From Opitutaceae bacterium TAV5 (GTDB lineage: Bacteria; Verrucomicrobiota; Verrucomicrobiia; Opitutales; Opitutaceae), in NCBI GenBank assembly GCA_000242935.3, contig CP007053.1:4201001-4265000 (forward strand): a DNA stretch of 64,000 nt, read 5' to 3'. The notes under the pieces are model-generated. The model searched no databases, was not told the DNA's origin, and saw nothing but the letters and a program-made list of their open reading frames with translations. The translations under genes were made by a program, and so were the position numbers. This document shows, in pieces, positions 1 to 9,686 of this stretch (position 1 is the first letter of the stretch; every line of letters starts with the position of its first letter).

Positions 1-524
1 TACGCCAGATTGGCCTCGCCCTTTCTCTTTACGCGGATGAGCACAAGGACTTTTACCCTCCGCCCAAAAAGGCATGGCCGGATTATTGGATGGCCCTTGT
101 AGCGTCCTATACCGGGCGGGTGATGGATTCCTACGGCACAATGGGTACAGATCAGCAACGCCTTATTTGTTATGATGGTGTCTTCAAGTGTCCAGGTAAA
201 CTCGAATTCAAACCCCATGAAAATGGAACAGGAAGCCAAGGGAATGATTATTACCGAGCTTCTTATGCAATGCAGCAATTCTCGGGCGATGAAACGGCCG
301 CAGTGGAACGCGCCAGCATATCTGAGCCACCCTCTCGTGTTATTTTGGTTATGGATGCAGAAAATAACCATTTCTTCAGAGCACCCGAGAGAATGAATAG
401 CATATATTTCAGAACCGAACGGCATGGTTCAAGAATCAATATTCTATTCATGGATAATCATGTGGGAAACCATTCCTATAATGATCTGGAGCGAAATACG
501 AATCAGGTATGGGTAAGGAAATAA
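1..524 (+). CDS. Prepilin-type (DUF1559/H-X9-DG-like) protein, 5'-truncated
   Basis: The frame is open from base 3 and the gene begins before the window. The first visible residues (RQIGLALSLYADEHKDF) correspond to the segment just after the N-terminal helix in the two complete relatives at 18441 and 45765 ([34 protein letters not shown]). The end carries INILFMDNHVG, the counterpart of the FDGHV motif near the C-terminus of those proteins. Family members have a type IV pilin-like N-terminus that is cleaved and methylated and are thought to be extracytoplasmic. In this phylum they often sit beside carbohydrate-active enzymes, as here. Their precise role is unknown. The N-terminal cleavage motif lies outside the window, so the assignment rests on the two internal motifs. 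Confidence 0.8.
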   Translation, partial: RQIGLALSLYADEHKDFYPPPKKAWPDYWMALVASYTGRVMDSYGTMGTDQQRLICYDGVFKCPGKLEFKPHENGTGSQGNDYYRASYAMQQFSGDETAAVERASISEPPSRVILVMDAENNHFFRAPERMNSIYFRTERHGSRINILFMDNHVGNHSYNDLERNTNQVWVRK

Positions 525-633
525 TTCCCCATCCCTTCCACCTGCCTCACCATCTGGCGCACAATGCGCCAATCGATAAATATAAAGGGCAAGCCATCCA
601 CTCGTGATCGTTGCCCGAGTATGTTTTTATATC

Positions 634-2478
634 ATGACTGTAAGCAAGCCCATCAAGCGATTCCTTTTCGCAACCTGTCTGGCTCTCATTGCCACCTCTC
701 TGTCTGCTATTCCCACTCGCGAGACTTCTCCATCTGCACCGGCGATTGCCGGGAATACAATCACTGCGCAAACTCCTGTTCCCGAATCATTCGGCATTAA
801 TATCCATTTCTTTGATCATGATGCCGGACTGGATGCCTTTGCGAGCACCGGAGCGAAATGGGTGCGCCAGGATTTCTTCTGGAACAGCGTGGAAAAAGAG
901 AAAGGCCGATATGATTTTTCCGAAACTGATGCTCTCGTAAATGGCGCGACCAAGCGCGGGTTGAAGATCTTCGCCATCCTTTGCTATCAGAGCAACCACT
1001 ATGAAAAACAACGTCGCATTGCCACCGAGGCAGGGAGGCAGGCGTTTGTGCGTTACGCCGAAGCTCTCGTCACTCGCTATGCGGGCAAGCCTATCGTGTG
1101 GGAAATCTGGAACGAACCCAACAACGGGGGGTTCTGGCCTGGCAATGATCCGAAGGAGTATATGCAACTCGTCAAAGCCGTCAGCCCGGCCCTTCGTAAA
1201 GCAGACCCCAATGTGGTCATCCTGGGGCCATCCACCTACAGATTCGACCTCCCCTATATCGAAGCCTGCCTGAAAGAAGGGCTTCTTGATTACGTAGATT
1301 CGGTAAGCATTCATCCTTATCTGCGTAATCACCCCGAAGAGCTTGTCGGAGAGATGGCCAAGCTACGTGAGCTCCTTGCCAAATACACCTCGACCCTTCC
1401 TCCCATTGTATGCAGCGAGTGGGGGTTCAGCGCCACGCATCACGGCGTTGAAGGAATGGCTGCCCGGGTCGCCCGGTCACTCTTCCTTGGGACTATGGAG
1501 AAGATGCCCATCCATATCTACTACGATCTGTGGAACGATGGCTCCAATCCTGCCAACAGCGAGCACCGCTATGGTCTTTTCACCAGCCCGCCTTGGCTCG
1601 TTCCCCAGCCCTCCGCGCTGGCCTTCATGACCGCCTCCCGCGTCATGGACGGTCACATTTTCACCCGGCGCATTCACCTCGACGGTCAGCCGGATGTGTT
1701 TCTTCTCGAATTCCACAAGGGCGATACGAAACGTTACGTCCACTGGGCGGGCACACCCGATGACAAAACGGCCATCGAATGGTCCGTGCCCAAAGAATTG
1801 GGTCGCATCACCCGCGTGACGCAGGCCGGTCAGGAGTTGCCGGGAGTCTTCCGCAATGGCGACAAGCTGCGATCCACGTTTGAAGTCGAATACCTCCTTG
1901 CTAATACCGACATTCCAGCGACTTCCAAGTCTGCGTGGCAAGTCGATGCCAAGCTCCTGCCCGCTTCCAAAGCGTCCATCGATACCAACGTGCCCTGGTC
2001 GGCTGACCTCGTGCTGCGTGGCCCCGCTCAAGAAGCAGCCCCCGCCCCTCTCGACTCACGTGATTACCAAACCGGCAAACGCGATATCAATGACGGTGCC
2101 ATCGATGTCTGGGTGCGGCCCGACAAAGCCGACTTCGGCAAAAGCATCGTTGTCGCGGGAGACTTGAAAAAACCCTACATAACCCTGCGCATCGATCTTG
2201 ATAAAAACGGCAATGTCAGCGCGTCCCATTACACGTGGGAGGGCAAAGACTGGCGCACTGCACTAAAGACCAATCAACCCGTGCAAGCCGGCCAATGGAC
2301 CCGCATCACCTATCAATGGGGGAAAGCCGGCCGGCGACTCTTTGTCGACGGGCTTCCCGTGGCCAGCGATCCGGGAGAACCGCGGGGCGTCCCCTTCTTT
2401 TTTGGCCTGCGTGCACAAGCGCTCTCCGGTCAGACCGGACTCCTCCAACTCATCACCGGTCATGGCTATGAACCATAA
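634..2478 (+). CDS. Exported clan GH-A glycoside hydrolase with C-terminal LamG-like domain
   Basis: A 614-residue secreted enzyme if read from the ATG at 634. That start gives a standard signal peptide (KRFLFATCLALIATSLSA). A GTG at 604 would add ten residues in front of it. Residues about 45-330 look like a GH5/GH39-type (beta/alpha)8 barrel. The likely acid/base is Glu161 in WNEPNN and the likely nucleophile is Glu262 in CSEWGF, spaced as in clan GH-A. Residues about 480-614 form a concanavalin A/LamG-like domain (DVWVRPDK, GQWTRITYQWGK, LFVDG). The substrate cannot be read from sequence, but export and the neighbouring hydrolase suggest plant or microbial polysaccharide. The family assignment within clan GH-A is uncertain. 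Confidence 0.8.
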   Translation: MTVSKPIKRFLFATCLALIATSLSAIPTRETSPSAPAIAGNTITAQTPVPESFGINIHFFDHDAGLDAFASTGAKWVRQDFFWNSVEKEKGRYDFSETDALVNGATKRGLKIFAILCYQSNHYEKQRRIATEAGRQAFVRYAEALVTRYAGKPIVWEIWNEPNNGGFWPGNDPKEYMQLVKAVSPALRKADPNVVILGPSTYRFDLPYIEACLKEGLLDYVDSVSIHPYLRNHPEELVGEMAKLRELLAKYTSTLPPIVCSEWGFSATHHGVEGMAARVARSLFLGTMEKMPIHIYYDLWNDGSNPANSEHRYGLFTSPPWLVPQPSALAFMTASRVMDGHIFTRRIHLDGQPDVFLLEFHKGDTKRYVHWAGTPDDKTAIEWSVPKELGRITRVTQAGQELPGVFRNGDKLRSTFEVEYLLANTDIPATSKSAWQVDAKLLPASKASIDTNVPWSADLVLRGPAQEAAPAPLDSRDYQTGKRDINDGAIDVWVRPDKADFGKSIVVAGDLKKPYITLRIDLDKNGNVSASHYTWEGKDWRTALKTNQPVQAGQWTRITYQWGKAGRRLFVDGLPVASDPGEPRGVPFFFGLRAQALSGQTGLLQLITGHGYEP

Positions 2479-2536
2479 ACAAACGCCGGCCAAGCCTCTG
2501 TAATCTTTTATTCAGCTTCTCCGATCTTACTTACAA

Positions 2537-5500
2537 ATGAATTCCCGTTTACTGATTTTCCTTACTATCCTTGGTGTTTCCCCGTGCGCTTCTTTCGCCG
2601 GTGGCATCCAGGGGATATCCATCGATCCTGACATCGCTCGCCCGGATTCCTCCGCCATCAAGGCATCTCCCCAGGTGATTTCCCTTCAGGCCCCAGGCCA
2701 ATGGTTTGGTTCCGGAGTGGTCACCGTTGATCTGGAACTCACTGACATCAGTGACGGCATCATATCTTTCTGGATACATCCTCTCGGTGCCCCGGTCACC
2801 GCCATTCCACGACACACCAACAAGGATAAGGTCCCGGGTATCAGTATTGGCTTCCCCGACAAACACGCGCTCGTGGAAGCGGGAGACCTCAAAAAGCCAT
2901 TTTCCACCCTCCGGATCGAAGTCGATGCGGAAGGGCATGTGACGGCCGATCATCTCAGCTGGCACAACGATCAAAAATGGCTCGCCGGCGTGTCCACCCC
3001 GGAGCCGGCCCTCTCCCCCGGCCAGTGGACCCATGTCGCCTACGGTATTGGAAAATCCGGTCAGCGGCTCTGGATCAACGGTGCCCTCGTGGCGCAGAAC
3101 TCCGCCGGCACACAATCGGTCAGCTGGCCATTTCAACTTCGAATCAATCGCACCGCGTCGTTCCTGGCGGATTTTCGCCTCACGCGGGACGAATCCGCCG
3201 CGTTGGCCGGAGCCCGGACACCTCCTGAAGTCGATCCCCAGCCCGCCGCCTCAGACAATGGCGACGCGGCTCCTGTTGATGCCATGGCCGCCGAGCTTCT
3301 GACGCTCATCACGGAGAACAACAATCGCGCAAACCGGCTGTCCATCCTCCGTTCCAGACAAAACCTGTCTCCCGACAGTCTTCCTTACGAACAAGCCCGC
3401 CTCAATATCCTTCGCCGGCTTGCTCCGCTGGCGCTTCATCGCCTGCTTCTCGAATCGACCTCACCCGCGCCCGTCGGTGTTGACCTGCATGCACTCGCCC
3501 ACAGCGAGGCGCGCTGGATTCTCGATACGGCCCGACTTTGGGATGCGCACCTTGTCTCGCTTGCAAGCGGAGAAACAGCTCCCCTCGCAACCCCTCGGAT
3601 CGTCCCGGACACCTCGACCCTCACGGTTCGCAACGGAGCATTTTGGCAGAATGATCGCCCCGTCTATTTCGTCGGCATGCAGGACCCCCGCTATGATCTG
3701 ACGCAAGGGCTCGGGTTCACGTTCACCGGACATACCGTAGGGCCCCACTGGGAAGTCCCCTCGCGCGGTCAACTCGCCCGCACCGGTCGCGATCAGCAGA
3801 AACGCGCCGAACAGGCGGAAGCCAACGGTCAGTTCTGGGACATCCTTTATTCCGGACATATATTCCCGGCTTGGATACGAAAAGAGCAGCCTGCTCTTCG
3901 CGTAGGGACAGGTTTTATGAGCCACGACATGCTCGCCCCCGCTGCCTGGGAAATTCACAAGACGGCGCTCGAAAGCATCCTCGCCGATCTTACCGCCGCC
4001 AAAAACATCCTGGGGTTCGACCTCGCCAATGAACCCGCCTTTAACGGCTATTCGGCCGAAAGCCTGCCCAACTGGCGCGCTTGGCTCCAGCGGCACCACG
4101 GCACAATCAAGACTCTCAACCAGCGCTGGGGCGCCAGCTATGCCGATTGGGCCGACATTCCCGTTCCCGATTTCGTCAACACCACGCACGTCCAGCCTTG
4201 GGGACAGAAATTCATTACCACCCCGGGTCCCCAGCTTGCCCGTTACGTTGACTGGAGCCGCTTCAATCTGGAACGCGTCAACAACTGGTTTGCCGACGTC
4301 AACCGCATCGCCAAGACCGCCCTGCCTCACACCTTTACCTACACCAAGATGATCCAGTCCACCACGGGTAACGCCCGCATGGGCATCGACGTGATCGCCA
4401 ACATCCGCACCACCGATCTCAACGGTTCCGATTCATGGTGGGTTTTTAATGGATTCGACCAAAACCAGGTGAGCAGCGCCGACCGCATGTCTGGCACTCA
4501 AGCCACTACCGGTCGCAGCGATTACTCTGTTGGCTGGCAGCACAGCCTCATGCTCTACGATTTGCTGACCGGAGCCCGCCCCGAAGCCCCCGCTGCCAAT
4601 GCAGAGTTTCACCTGTTCAGCGACACCTACAAACCCATGTCCAAGGATTACCCGTCGCCTCCGCCCGGACACTGGGATCGGCACATACCGTGGAACCATT
4701 TTTATGCCGGCATCTGGCAGCAGGCCATTCACGGCCAGGCCATGTCCAACCTCTGGACACACTGGCCTCGCAACAACATCACGGAACGCGCCGAAGCTCT
4801 CGACGCAGCCAGCCGTGCCGCCATGGACCTCAATCGCCTCGCACCCGAAGTCCATGCCCTCCACACGGCTGCCCGCCCCGTCGCCATCCTCTGGGGTTTG
4901 ACACCCGTGCTGTGTGATACCTCGGGTCAATGGACCCCCTCCATAGACAAACCCTGGAGGCAGCTATGGGAAAGCGTGACCCTGAACGGCCATCGGCCCG
5001 ACTACGTTTTGGAACGCGATCTGGCCGACGGCAAACTCCCCGACCCGGCCCGCACAAAGGTCATCCTCGCGGGCTCCTTCAGAAACATTTCCGCTGACGC
5101 CCTGCGCGGCCTCATCGCCGCCCAGAAATCCGGTATTCAGATATGGACGATTGATGACCGCAAAGACCGCCAGAATCTCACCCACGATCCCTACAATCAT
5201 CCCCACACCGGCCCGGCTCTCCAATTTCATCCAAATCGCGTGATTGATATCGCAGCCTACGAGCAAAACTCCTTCGCCGAGATACGCACTGCCTTGACCG
5301 CTGCCAACCTCCTTCCCTCGGTTCAAGTTCTGATCAATGGGACTCCCACACCGCTTGTTCACTACCGCTCGGCCACCGCTCCCGGAGGACGACATCTTAC
5401 AAATCTCTGCAACTATGCCCGCCACGAAGTGACCGCCAGCATCCGCACATCAGGAATACCGCGATCATCGACGCAGGCTACGGACCTGATTACGGGCGAG

Positions 5501-5560
5501 ATTGTTAATCTGGATCGGATCACCCTGGGAGTTCAGCAGGTCCGCCTGTTGCAGTTTTGA
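2537..5560 (+). CDS. Large exported glycoside hydrolase, LamG-like domain plus GH42/GH5-like barrel
   Basis: A 1007-residue protein with signal peptide (LLIFLTILGVSPCASFA). Residues about 50-230 are a LamG-like domain (IISFWIHPLG, GQWTHVAYGIGK, LWING) closely similar to the C-terminal domain of the upstream hydrolase. Residues about 370-760 resemble a GH42-type barrel: GFDLANEPAFNGY carries the likely acid/base Glu499, and NAEFHLF (Glu690) is a candidate nucleophile. The region 760-930 (VAILWGL, KVILAGSFRNIS) looks like the flavodoxin/glutaminase-like domain that follows GH42 barrels. It lies 58 bp downstream of the preceding hydrolase and is probably co-transcribed. A beta-galactosidase-like activity is possible but not proven. 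Confidence 0.75.
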   Translation: MNSRLLIFLTILGVSPCASFAGGIQGISIDPDIARPDSSAIKASPQVISLQAPGQWFGSGVVTVDLELTDISDGIISFWIHPLGAPVTAIPRHTNKDKVPGISIGFPDKHALVEAGDLKKPFSTLRIEVDAEGHVTADHLSWHNDQKWLAGVSTPEPALSPGQWTHVAYGIGKSGQRLWINGALVAQNSAGTQSVSWPFQLRINRTASFLADFRLTRDESAALAGARTPPEVDPQPAASDNGDAAPVDAMAAELLTLITENNNRANRLSILRSRQNLSPDSLPYEQARLNILRRLAPLALHRLLLESTSPAPVGVDLHALAHSEARWILDTARLWDAHLVSLASGETAPLATPRIVPDTSTLTVRNGAFWQNDRPVYFVGMQDPRYDLTQGLGFTFTGHTVGPHWEVPSRGQLARTGRDQQKRAEQAEANGQFWDILYSGHIFPAWIRKEQPALRVGTGFMSHDMLAPAAWEIHKTALESILADLTAAKNILGFDLANEPAFNGYSAESLPNWRAWLQRHHGTIKTLNQRWGASYADWADIPVPDFVNTTHVQPWGQKFITTPGPQLARYVDWSRFNLERVNNWFADVNRIAKTALPHTFTYTKMIQSTTGNARMGIDVIANIRTTDLNGSDSWWVFNGFDQNQVSSADRMSGTQATTGRSDYSVGWQHSLMLYDLLTGARPEAPAANAEFHLFSDTYKPMSKDYPSPPPGHWDRHIPWNHFYAGIWQQAIHGQAMSNLWTHWPRNNITERAEALDAASRAAMDLNRLAPEVHALHTAARPVAILWGLTPVLCDTSGQWTPSIDKPWRQLWESVTLNGHRPDYVLERDLADGKLPDPARTKVILAGSFRNISADALRGLIAAQKSGIQIWTIDDRKDRQNLTHDPYNHPHTGPALQFHPNRVIDIAAYEQNSFAEIRTALTAANLLPSVQVLINGTPTPLVHYRSATAPGGRHLTNLCNYARHEVTASIRTSGIPRSSTQATDLITGEIVNLDRITLGVQQVRLLQF

Positions 5561-6072
5561 GGGTACCTGGCTACAACCTGCTCAGCAACGATTCCGATTA
5601 CGGCATTCCGTAAGAATGCCCACATGACGTATCTCAAGGATTTCAACTACTGGAATGATCCCCGGACCCTGGGCACTCTCCGGCTTCTCGCCGATTGATT
5701 CATCATGCGGCCGCCTTTCGCCACATATCGGTGCCAACTCCAACCGTATTCCGGAATGACAGATCCCTTTTACGGGAACGCATCCAGGGTTTTGGCATGA
5801 GCGATCGGGGGAAATGGAAACGCTCCGCTCGCATGGGACCGGATTTGCCAATGCAGGTGGCAATCCGTCCCGGCATCTCCAATTCCTCGCGACGCCCGGG
5901 TTATTTTCGAAACCACGAACGCATCTCGACCTTCGCTTCTGCATGAGGTTTCTGTCAATCCGGACCTTCGCTTCACCGAGCACCGCAAAAAATCGTACCT
6001 TCCCCTCCGCCTCTTTCCATGAAACGTCATTGGAGAGAGTTCAAAACGGCTCCGGCAACTGTTCTTTTGCGC
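5561..6072. other. 512-bp intergenic region without a convincing gene
   Basis: No frame has the codon pattern or motifs of a gene. A short stretch ending at about 5698 reads as fluent protein (AHMTYLKDFNYWND) but has no start or recognisable family, so it may be a gene remnant. No terminator with a T tract was found after the hydrolase. Confidence 0.4.
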
Positions 6073-6756
6073 TCATGATTTCCGGAGGGGTTCTACGGAT
6101 CGGGAATTGCGGGAGTCACTAGCCTGCGAGGACGTTGGCAAGAGCTGCCGGGCGAGGATGCTCATCTCGATGACGGAAAAGAGCAGCAGCGCATACCCGA
6201 GGAGTTCGGTGCTTTCTTCCGCCATCGTCTTGGCAATCTTGATGTAACCCTCCTGCAGCGCTGTCCGCCAGAGATATTGGGTGCCGAACAGACGGGAGAA
6301 CACATAGGTGGTCAGAAAACCGCCCATGAACAGGCCGCAGGCGGAGGTGGGCAGGTAAAGTTTCATGCCGGCCAGAAAGGACAAACGGTTTTTCCAGATG
6401 TGGAAAAATACGATGGCAAGGGTGGAAAACACGAGCACCTGCCAGCAACCGTCGAAGACATATTCGTCGAGAAAGGCGTCGCATTCCCTGATGAAGGAAA
6501 CCCCCGTAAAGGTCGCAAGAAGCAGGGCCGCGTGCCGGATTTCCGACCTGCCGCGCCAGATCCGCAGGCAGATCACCGTCGAGGCGAGGAGCAGTACCAG
6601 TTGCGTCATCTCCACCCACGAAGTCTCGTCAAACCGGTTCAGGCCGCTCCGGGCATCCCGGTAGATCAGGTACGAAATGCACAGGATTCCGGCAATGTAG
6701 GCCGCAAAACGGGCGACGGCCGGGAGAATGGCCTTGATGGAGGATTTCATTGTCAT
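6073..6756 (-). CDS. Integral membrane protein of unknown function
   Basis: A 227-residue protein from the ATG at 6756 (MTMKSSIKAIL). The frame stays open to 6933 upstream, but that extension is not protein-like. About six hydrophobic segments are visible (for example FAAYIAGILCISYLIY, TQLVLLLASTVICLRIW, CWQVLVFSTLAIVFFHIW, GYALLLFSVIEMSIL). Between membrane segments there is an acidic stretch, SFIRECDAFLDEYVFDG, and a second loop ends in MAEESTELLG. These Glu/Asp-rich motifs suggest a functional site, but I do not recognise the family. The LytTR regulator gene lies upstream on the same strand, separated by 328 bp, so a regulatory link is possible but unproven. Confidence 0.65.
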   Translation of the reverse strand: MTMKSSIKAILPAVARFAAYIAGILCISYLIYRDARSGLNRFDETSWVEMTQLVLLLASTVICLRIWRGRSEIRHAALLLATFTGVSFIRECDAFLDEYVFDGCWQVLVFSTLAIVFFHIWKNRLSFLAGMKLYLPTSACGLFMGGFLTTYVFSRLFGTQYLWRTALQEGYIKIAKTMAEESTELLGYALLLFSVIEMSILARQLLPTSSQASDSRNSRSVEPLRKS

Positions 6757-7084
6757 TTTGTATGGATACAAAAGGTTTTTGCATGACAGCGGCATGATTG
6801 CCGCACGTCCCGTGTTCTCCGGAGGGAGATATCCGGCTTGGCGGCCGACGCGGCAGGGAGGCCGCCCGGGAGAGTGGTCAGCAGACACCGGGCAGCGGTG
6901 AAGTGCAATAGCATAGTAGTCCGGATGTAGCATTAAAATGAATACGAAGCCGGTTTAACTGTTAGCCCGCTTGCCTTCCTGTCATCGGCGTCGTCGGGCC
7001 GGGCGTTTTCTTGCCCGGGAAACGGAGCGTGCGCGACATCGCCTTTGGCGGGAAACGCCGGTGATGCGTGTGGCAAAGCGAGCC
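6757..7084. other. 328-bp gap with one hairpin
   Basis: No gene is supported. A GC hairpin (CCGGGC, loop, GCCCGG) lies near 6999-7018, just after the stop of the LytTR gene on the minus strand. It lacks a clear T tract, so a terminator role is only possible. Confidence 0.35.
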
Positions 7085-7969
7085 TTACGACGGAAACTGT
7101 TGCCGTATGAGGTGGCGATAGCTGCGCCCGACAGGAAGCGGTGGATGGCCGGAACCGAGGCCGATCTGCCAGTCGCCGGAGGGGAGATGGAGACGTTGCC
7201 GGATAGCGGTTCTGTTGACGAGATAGCGGCGGTGGATGCGCAGGAAATGCCCCGGCGGCAGCACGTTTTCCCACATCGTCAATGTCTTCAACTGGAGGAG
7301 CGGACGGCCGCCGGAGAGAACGAGCCGGGTGTAATCGCCGGCAGATTCGATGTAGAGGAGTTGATCCGGCGGCAGGGCGAAAGAGCTCTCGCCCTGACGG
7401 ACAAAGATCCGGGGCGCGTCCGCATCCTGCCCGGTGACCGCGTCGGAAGGGCGGCCGGTGCGGGAGCGCTCGATGGCGGCGGAGATGATCCGCGCCGCCT
7501 CGTGCAGCGCGGCGGCGTCCTCCGGCGTCCAGGTGACGAACGAGCGCACACCGTCGTAGCCGGCGAACCCGACGAGTTGCCGGCGGCTCCGCAGCGGGAT
7601 GCACAGGACGGTGCGCGAACCCTGGCGTTTCAGTTCGGCGCGCAGGGCCGCGGTGCCGGGAGGCATCGAGCGGGTGTCGTAAAACACATCCCGCCCGGCA
7701 AGGATTTCGCGGTGCAGCGGGCCGAGCATGGCGACAGGTATGTCCTGCAATTCCTTGACGAAGCGTCGCACGCCGGGGCGCACCCATTCGTGGGAGTTGG
7801 AAAAGTGCGTGAGTTTCGGGCTGTAACGGATGACCCACGCGCGGTCCGCCCGGTGAGCCCGGCCCAGCGCGCCGAGGAGGCGATTGACCGCTTCATCGAC
7901 GGGGCGCTCGATGAACCAGCAGGTCACCTGGCGCCAGAAGGTCGGGGAATCGAACGGGATTTTTGGCAC
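7085..7969 (-). CDS. GAF-LytTR family transcriptional regulator
   Basis: A 294-residue cytoplasmic regulator. Residues about 25-165 resemble a GAF sensor domain (GSRTVLCIPLRSRRQLVGFAGY, TPEDAAALHEAARIISAAIE). Residues about 190-290 are a LytTR DNA-binding domain with the usual landmarks: LLYIESAGDYTRLVL, the LRIHRRYLVN core and a final PVGRSYRHLIRQ. LytTR proteins bind direct repeats and commonly control exported or cell-surface functions. There is no receiver domain, so the input is probably a small ligand or redox signal through the GAF domain rather than a partner kinase. It may control the membrane protein downstream or the PEP-CTERM gene that starts divergently at 8081. Confidence 0.88.
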   Translation of the reverse strand: MPKIPFDSPTFWRQVTCWFIERPVDEAVNRLLGALGRAHRADRAWVIRYSPKLTHFSNSHEWVRPGVRRFVKELQDIPVAMLGPLHREILAGRDVFYDTRSMPPGTAALRAELKRQGSRTVLCIPLRSRRQLVGFAGYDGVRSFVTWTPEDAAALHEAARIISAAIERSRTGRPSDAVTGQDADAPRIFVRQGESSFALPPDQLLYIESAGDYTRLVLSGGRPLLQLKTLTMWENVLPPGHFLRIHRRYLVNRTAIRQRLHLPSGDWQIGLGSGHPPLPVGRSYRHLIRQQFPS

Positions 7970-8080
7970 CGGTCACGGTAACACGGGCGGCGTTTCCCGC
8001 CAGTCGTTCGTCGGTGAAAAATCGCTGTTGATCGAAAACCGGTTGCGACGATGCGCGGGCAAACCAGTTGCAGGAGGTTG

Positions 8081-8806
8081 ATGAACTACCACGCATCCGG
8101 GAATCCGCTTTCCTTTTTTCTGCGCGCCGGCCGGCTGGCGCTTTTTTCCCTGGTCCTGGCCAGCGCCGTCGTGGCGCGGGCGCAGACGGTGATCGCCAAT
8201 CCGGTGGGAGAGATTGCCGCCGGCGAGGGTTTGACGATTGATGCGGAGAACAGTCAGGGCATCCGCTTTTCGATTGCCGGTGAGCTGACGGTCACGGGCA
8301 TCACGGTGACGTTCTTGTCGTCGGACGGCAATCCGGTCGTGGCGGTTTTCATGCGGGCCGGCGAGGACGGATTTCCGGCTTCCGGTCCCATCAATCCGGG
8401 CCATCCCGATGTTGTGAACCCGGGGGATGCGGTGCTGTTTTCTCCCGGCGTTTTTTCGGATACGCCGACCCCGGTGCAGATCGATCTGGTGACGACGCTC
8501 GGGGCGGGCGAGTACATCTTTGCGATCGTGCCGCTGGAGTATGGTTATTCGAGCGTGTTGCAGGCTTACGGTGCTGTTTCCGGGAGCGAAACGGTGAGTT
8601 ACGCGCAGGAATTCGGTGTGGACGGCTGGACGGGGGCGTGGTCCCTGTCGGACAGACAGGCGGACATCCGCATCCAGGGCACGCTGGCCGTCATCCCGGA
8701 GCCGGCGACTGCGGGTGCGTTGCTGGCCGGTGCCGGGATTCTGTTCACGTGGGGGACCAGACGTCATCGAGCCAGCCGCATACGCGCGCAGTCGTTCGAC
8801 AAATGA
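8081..8806 (+). CDS. PEP-CTERM sorting domain protein
   Basis: A 241-residue exported protein. The start at 8081 is fixed by a strong ribosome-binding site (AGGAGG seven bases upstream), one of the few clear ones in this window. A signal peptide (LALFSLVLASAVVARA) is followed by a beta-rich body with no catalytic motif. The C-terminus carries the PEP-CTERM signal: IPEPAT, a hydrophobic helix (GALLAGAGILFTWG) and an arginine-rich tail (RRHRASR). Such proteins are processed by an exosortase and placed on the cell surface or in extracellular matrix. No exosortase gene is in this window. Confidence 0.88.
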   Translation: MNYHASGNPLSFFLRAGRLALFSLVLASAVVARAQTVIANPVGEIAAGEGLTIDAENSQGIRFSIAGELTVTGITVTFLSSDGNPVVAVFMRAGEDGFPASGPINPGHPDVVNPGDAVLFSPGVFSDTPTPVQIDLVTTLGAGEYIFAIVPLEYGYSSVLQAYGAVSGSETVSYAQEFGVDGWTGAWSLSDRQADIRIQGTLAVIPEPATAGALLAGAGILFTWGTRRHRASRIRAQSFDK

Positions 8807-8849
8807 GGCGCGCATCCATCCGTCGTATTGGCTGGCAGGCACGTGCCCG

Positions 8850-9577
8850 CTAGCGGGAAGCGCTTCGCAGAAAGTCGGCTTCCCTGCCGGTTATGCGTTG
8901 GATGATCGCATCGATGACATGGACATCGGCTTCGTCGCTCATTCGAAAATTGCCGGGATGGGCATCGAAGAGCGCGATGCCCCGGTCGATGTTGAGGAAG
9001 CTCATTGTGCCTGTGCGTCCGATATGCACACCGGCAATCAGCCGGTAGTCCAGGCCAGCCATGCACTCCACCATCTCCTCCTGCGTTGCCGGGCGTCCCG
9101 GGATGTCGGCCTGCGAAATCGCGATCCTCCAGTCGTCACCTTCCCGCCACAACCCTTCCAGCTCGATGGTTCCGCCCAGTTCTTCGTTATGAAGCAGCAT
9201 TCTTTCCAGATACTGCAGCGGAGTTGCCTCTATTGCCGAAACGCCAAGAACCTCAAATGGCGGAGTATCGGACCAGTCAAATTCGCCTATGAGGCCGTTG
9301 CGACCTCCGTGGGTCATCTTCCACCAGCGGCCGGTGTTTTCATCGAAGACGACATCATGTTCGCCATGCCGTTTGGGCGATCCGAACCGGATCAGCGGAT
9401 TTTCCGAAAAGAAAAGACCGTGCGCCCTTGCCCATTCGCCAAGCGACTCTCTTTCGCGGGCTCTACGAGCACTCCGTTGATGTAGTAAGGCTGATTGTGA
9501 TCCGCCCAGGCTTCGGCGGAGGTACGCCGCCGCATCTGCAAGGCTTTTTCCCTGAGTTTCGCCGGGTTGATTTTCAT
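8850..9577 (-). pseudogene. Kinase-like protein resembling the polyvalent-protein kinase domain, frameshifted
   Basis: Two overlapping frames make one coherent protein. From the ATG at 9577 the first frame reads MKINPAKLREKALQMRRRT...YYINGVLVEPAKE. A second frame continues at once with SLGEWARAHGLFFSENP and runs to 8850. The junction is a GAGAG run at 9447-9451, and removing one GA restores a single frame of about 240 residues. The body (GSPKRHGEHDVVFDENTGRWWKMT, PLQYLERMLLHNEELGG, ISQADIPGRPATQEE, LFDAHPGNF) resembles, from memory, the kinase domain found in phage and mobile-element polyvalent proteins (Kinase-PolyVal). The frame break could be real decay or a sequencing error. Partner genes of such elements are not nearby. 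Confidence 0.6.
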
Positions 9578-9686
9578 GCATCAAAAGGTGACGTTTTTGG
9601 GCTGAATGGCGAATTTTTTCAAGAATCCCTTCACCGCCAAAGCAGAGGTTCGGCGGGTGTGCCGTGTTTCGACGCCTCCCGGTCTT

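Noticed and set aside
5582-5983. A 133-residue minus-strand protein after the second hydrolase
   Set aside because: The composition is not protein-like (Arg/Pro/Cys-rich, no hydrophobic pattern), and there is no ribosome-binding site or family motif.
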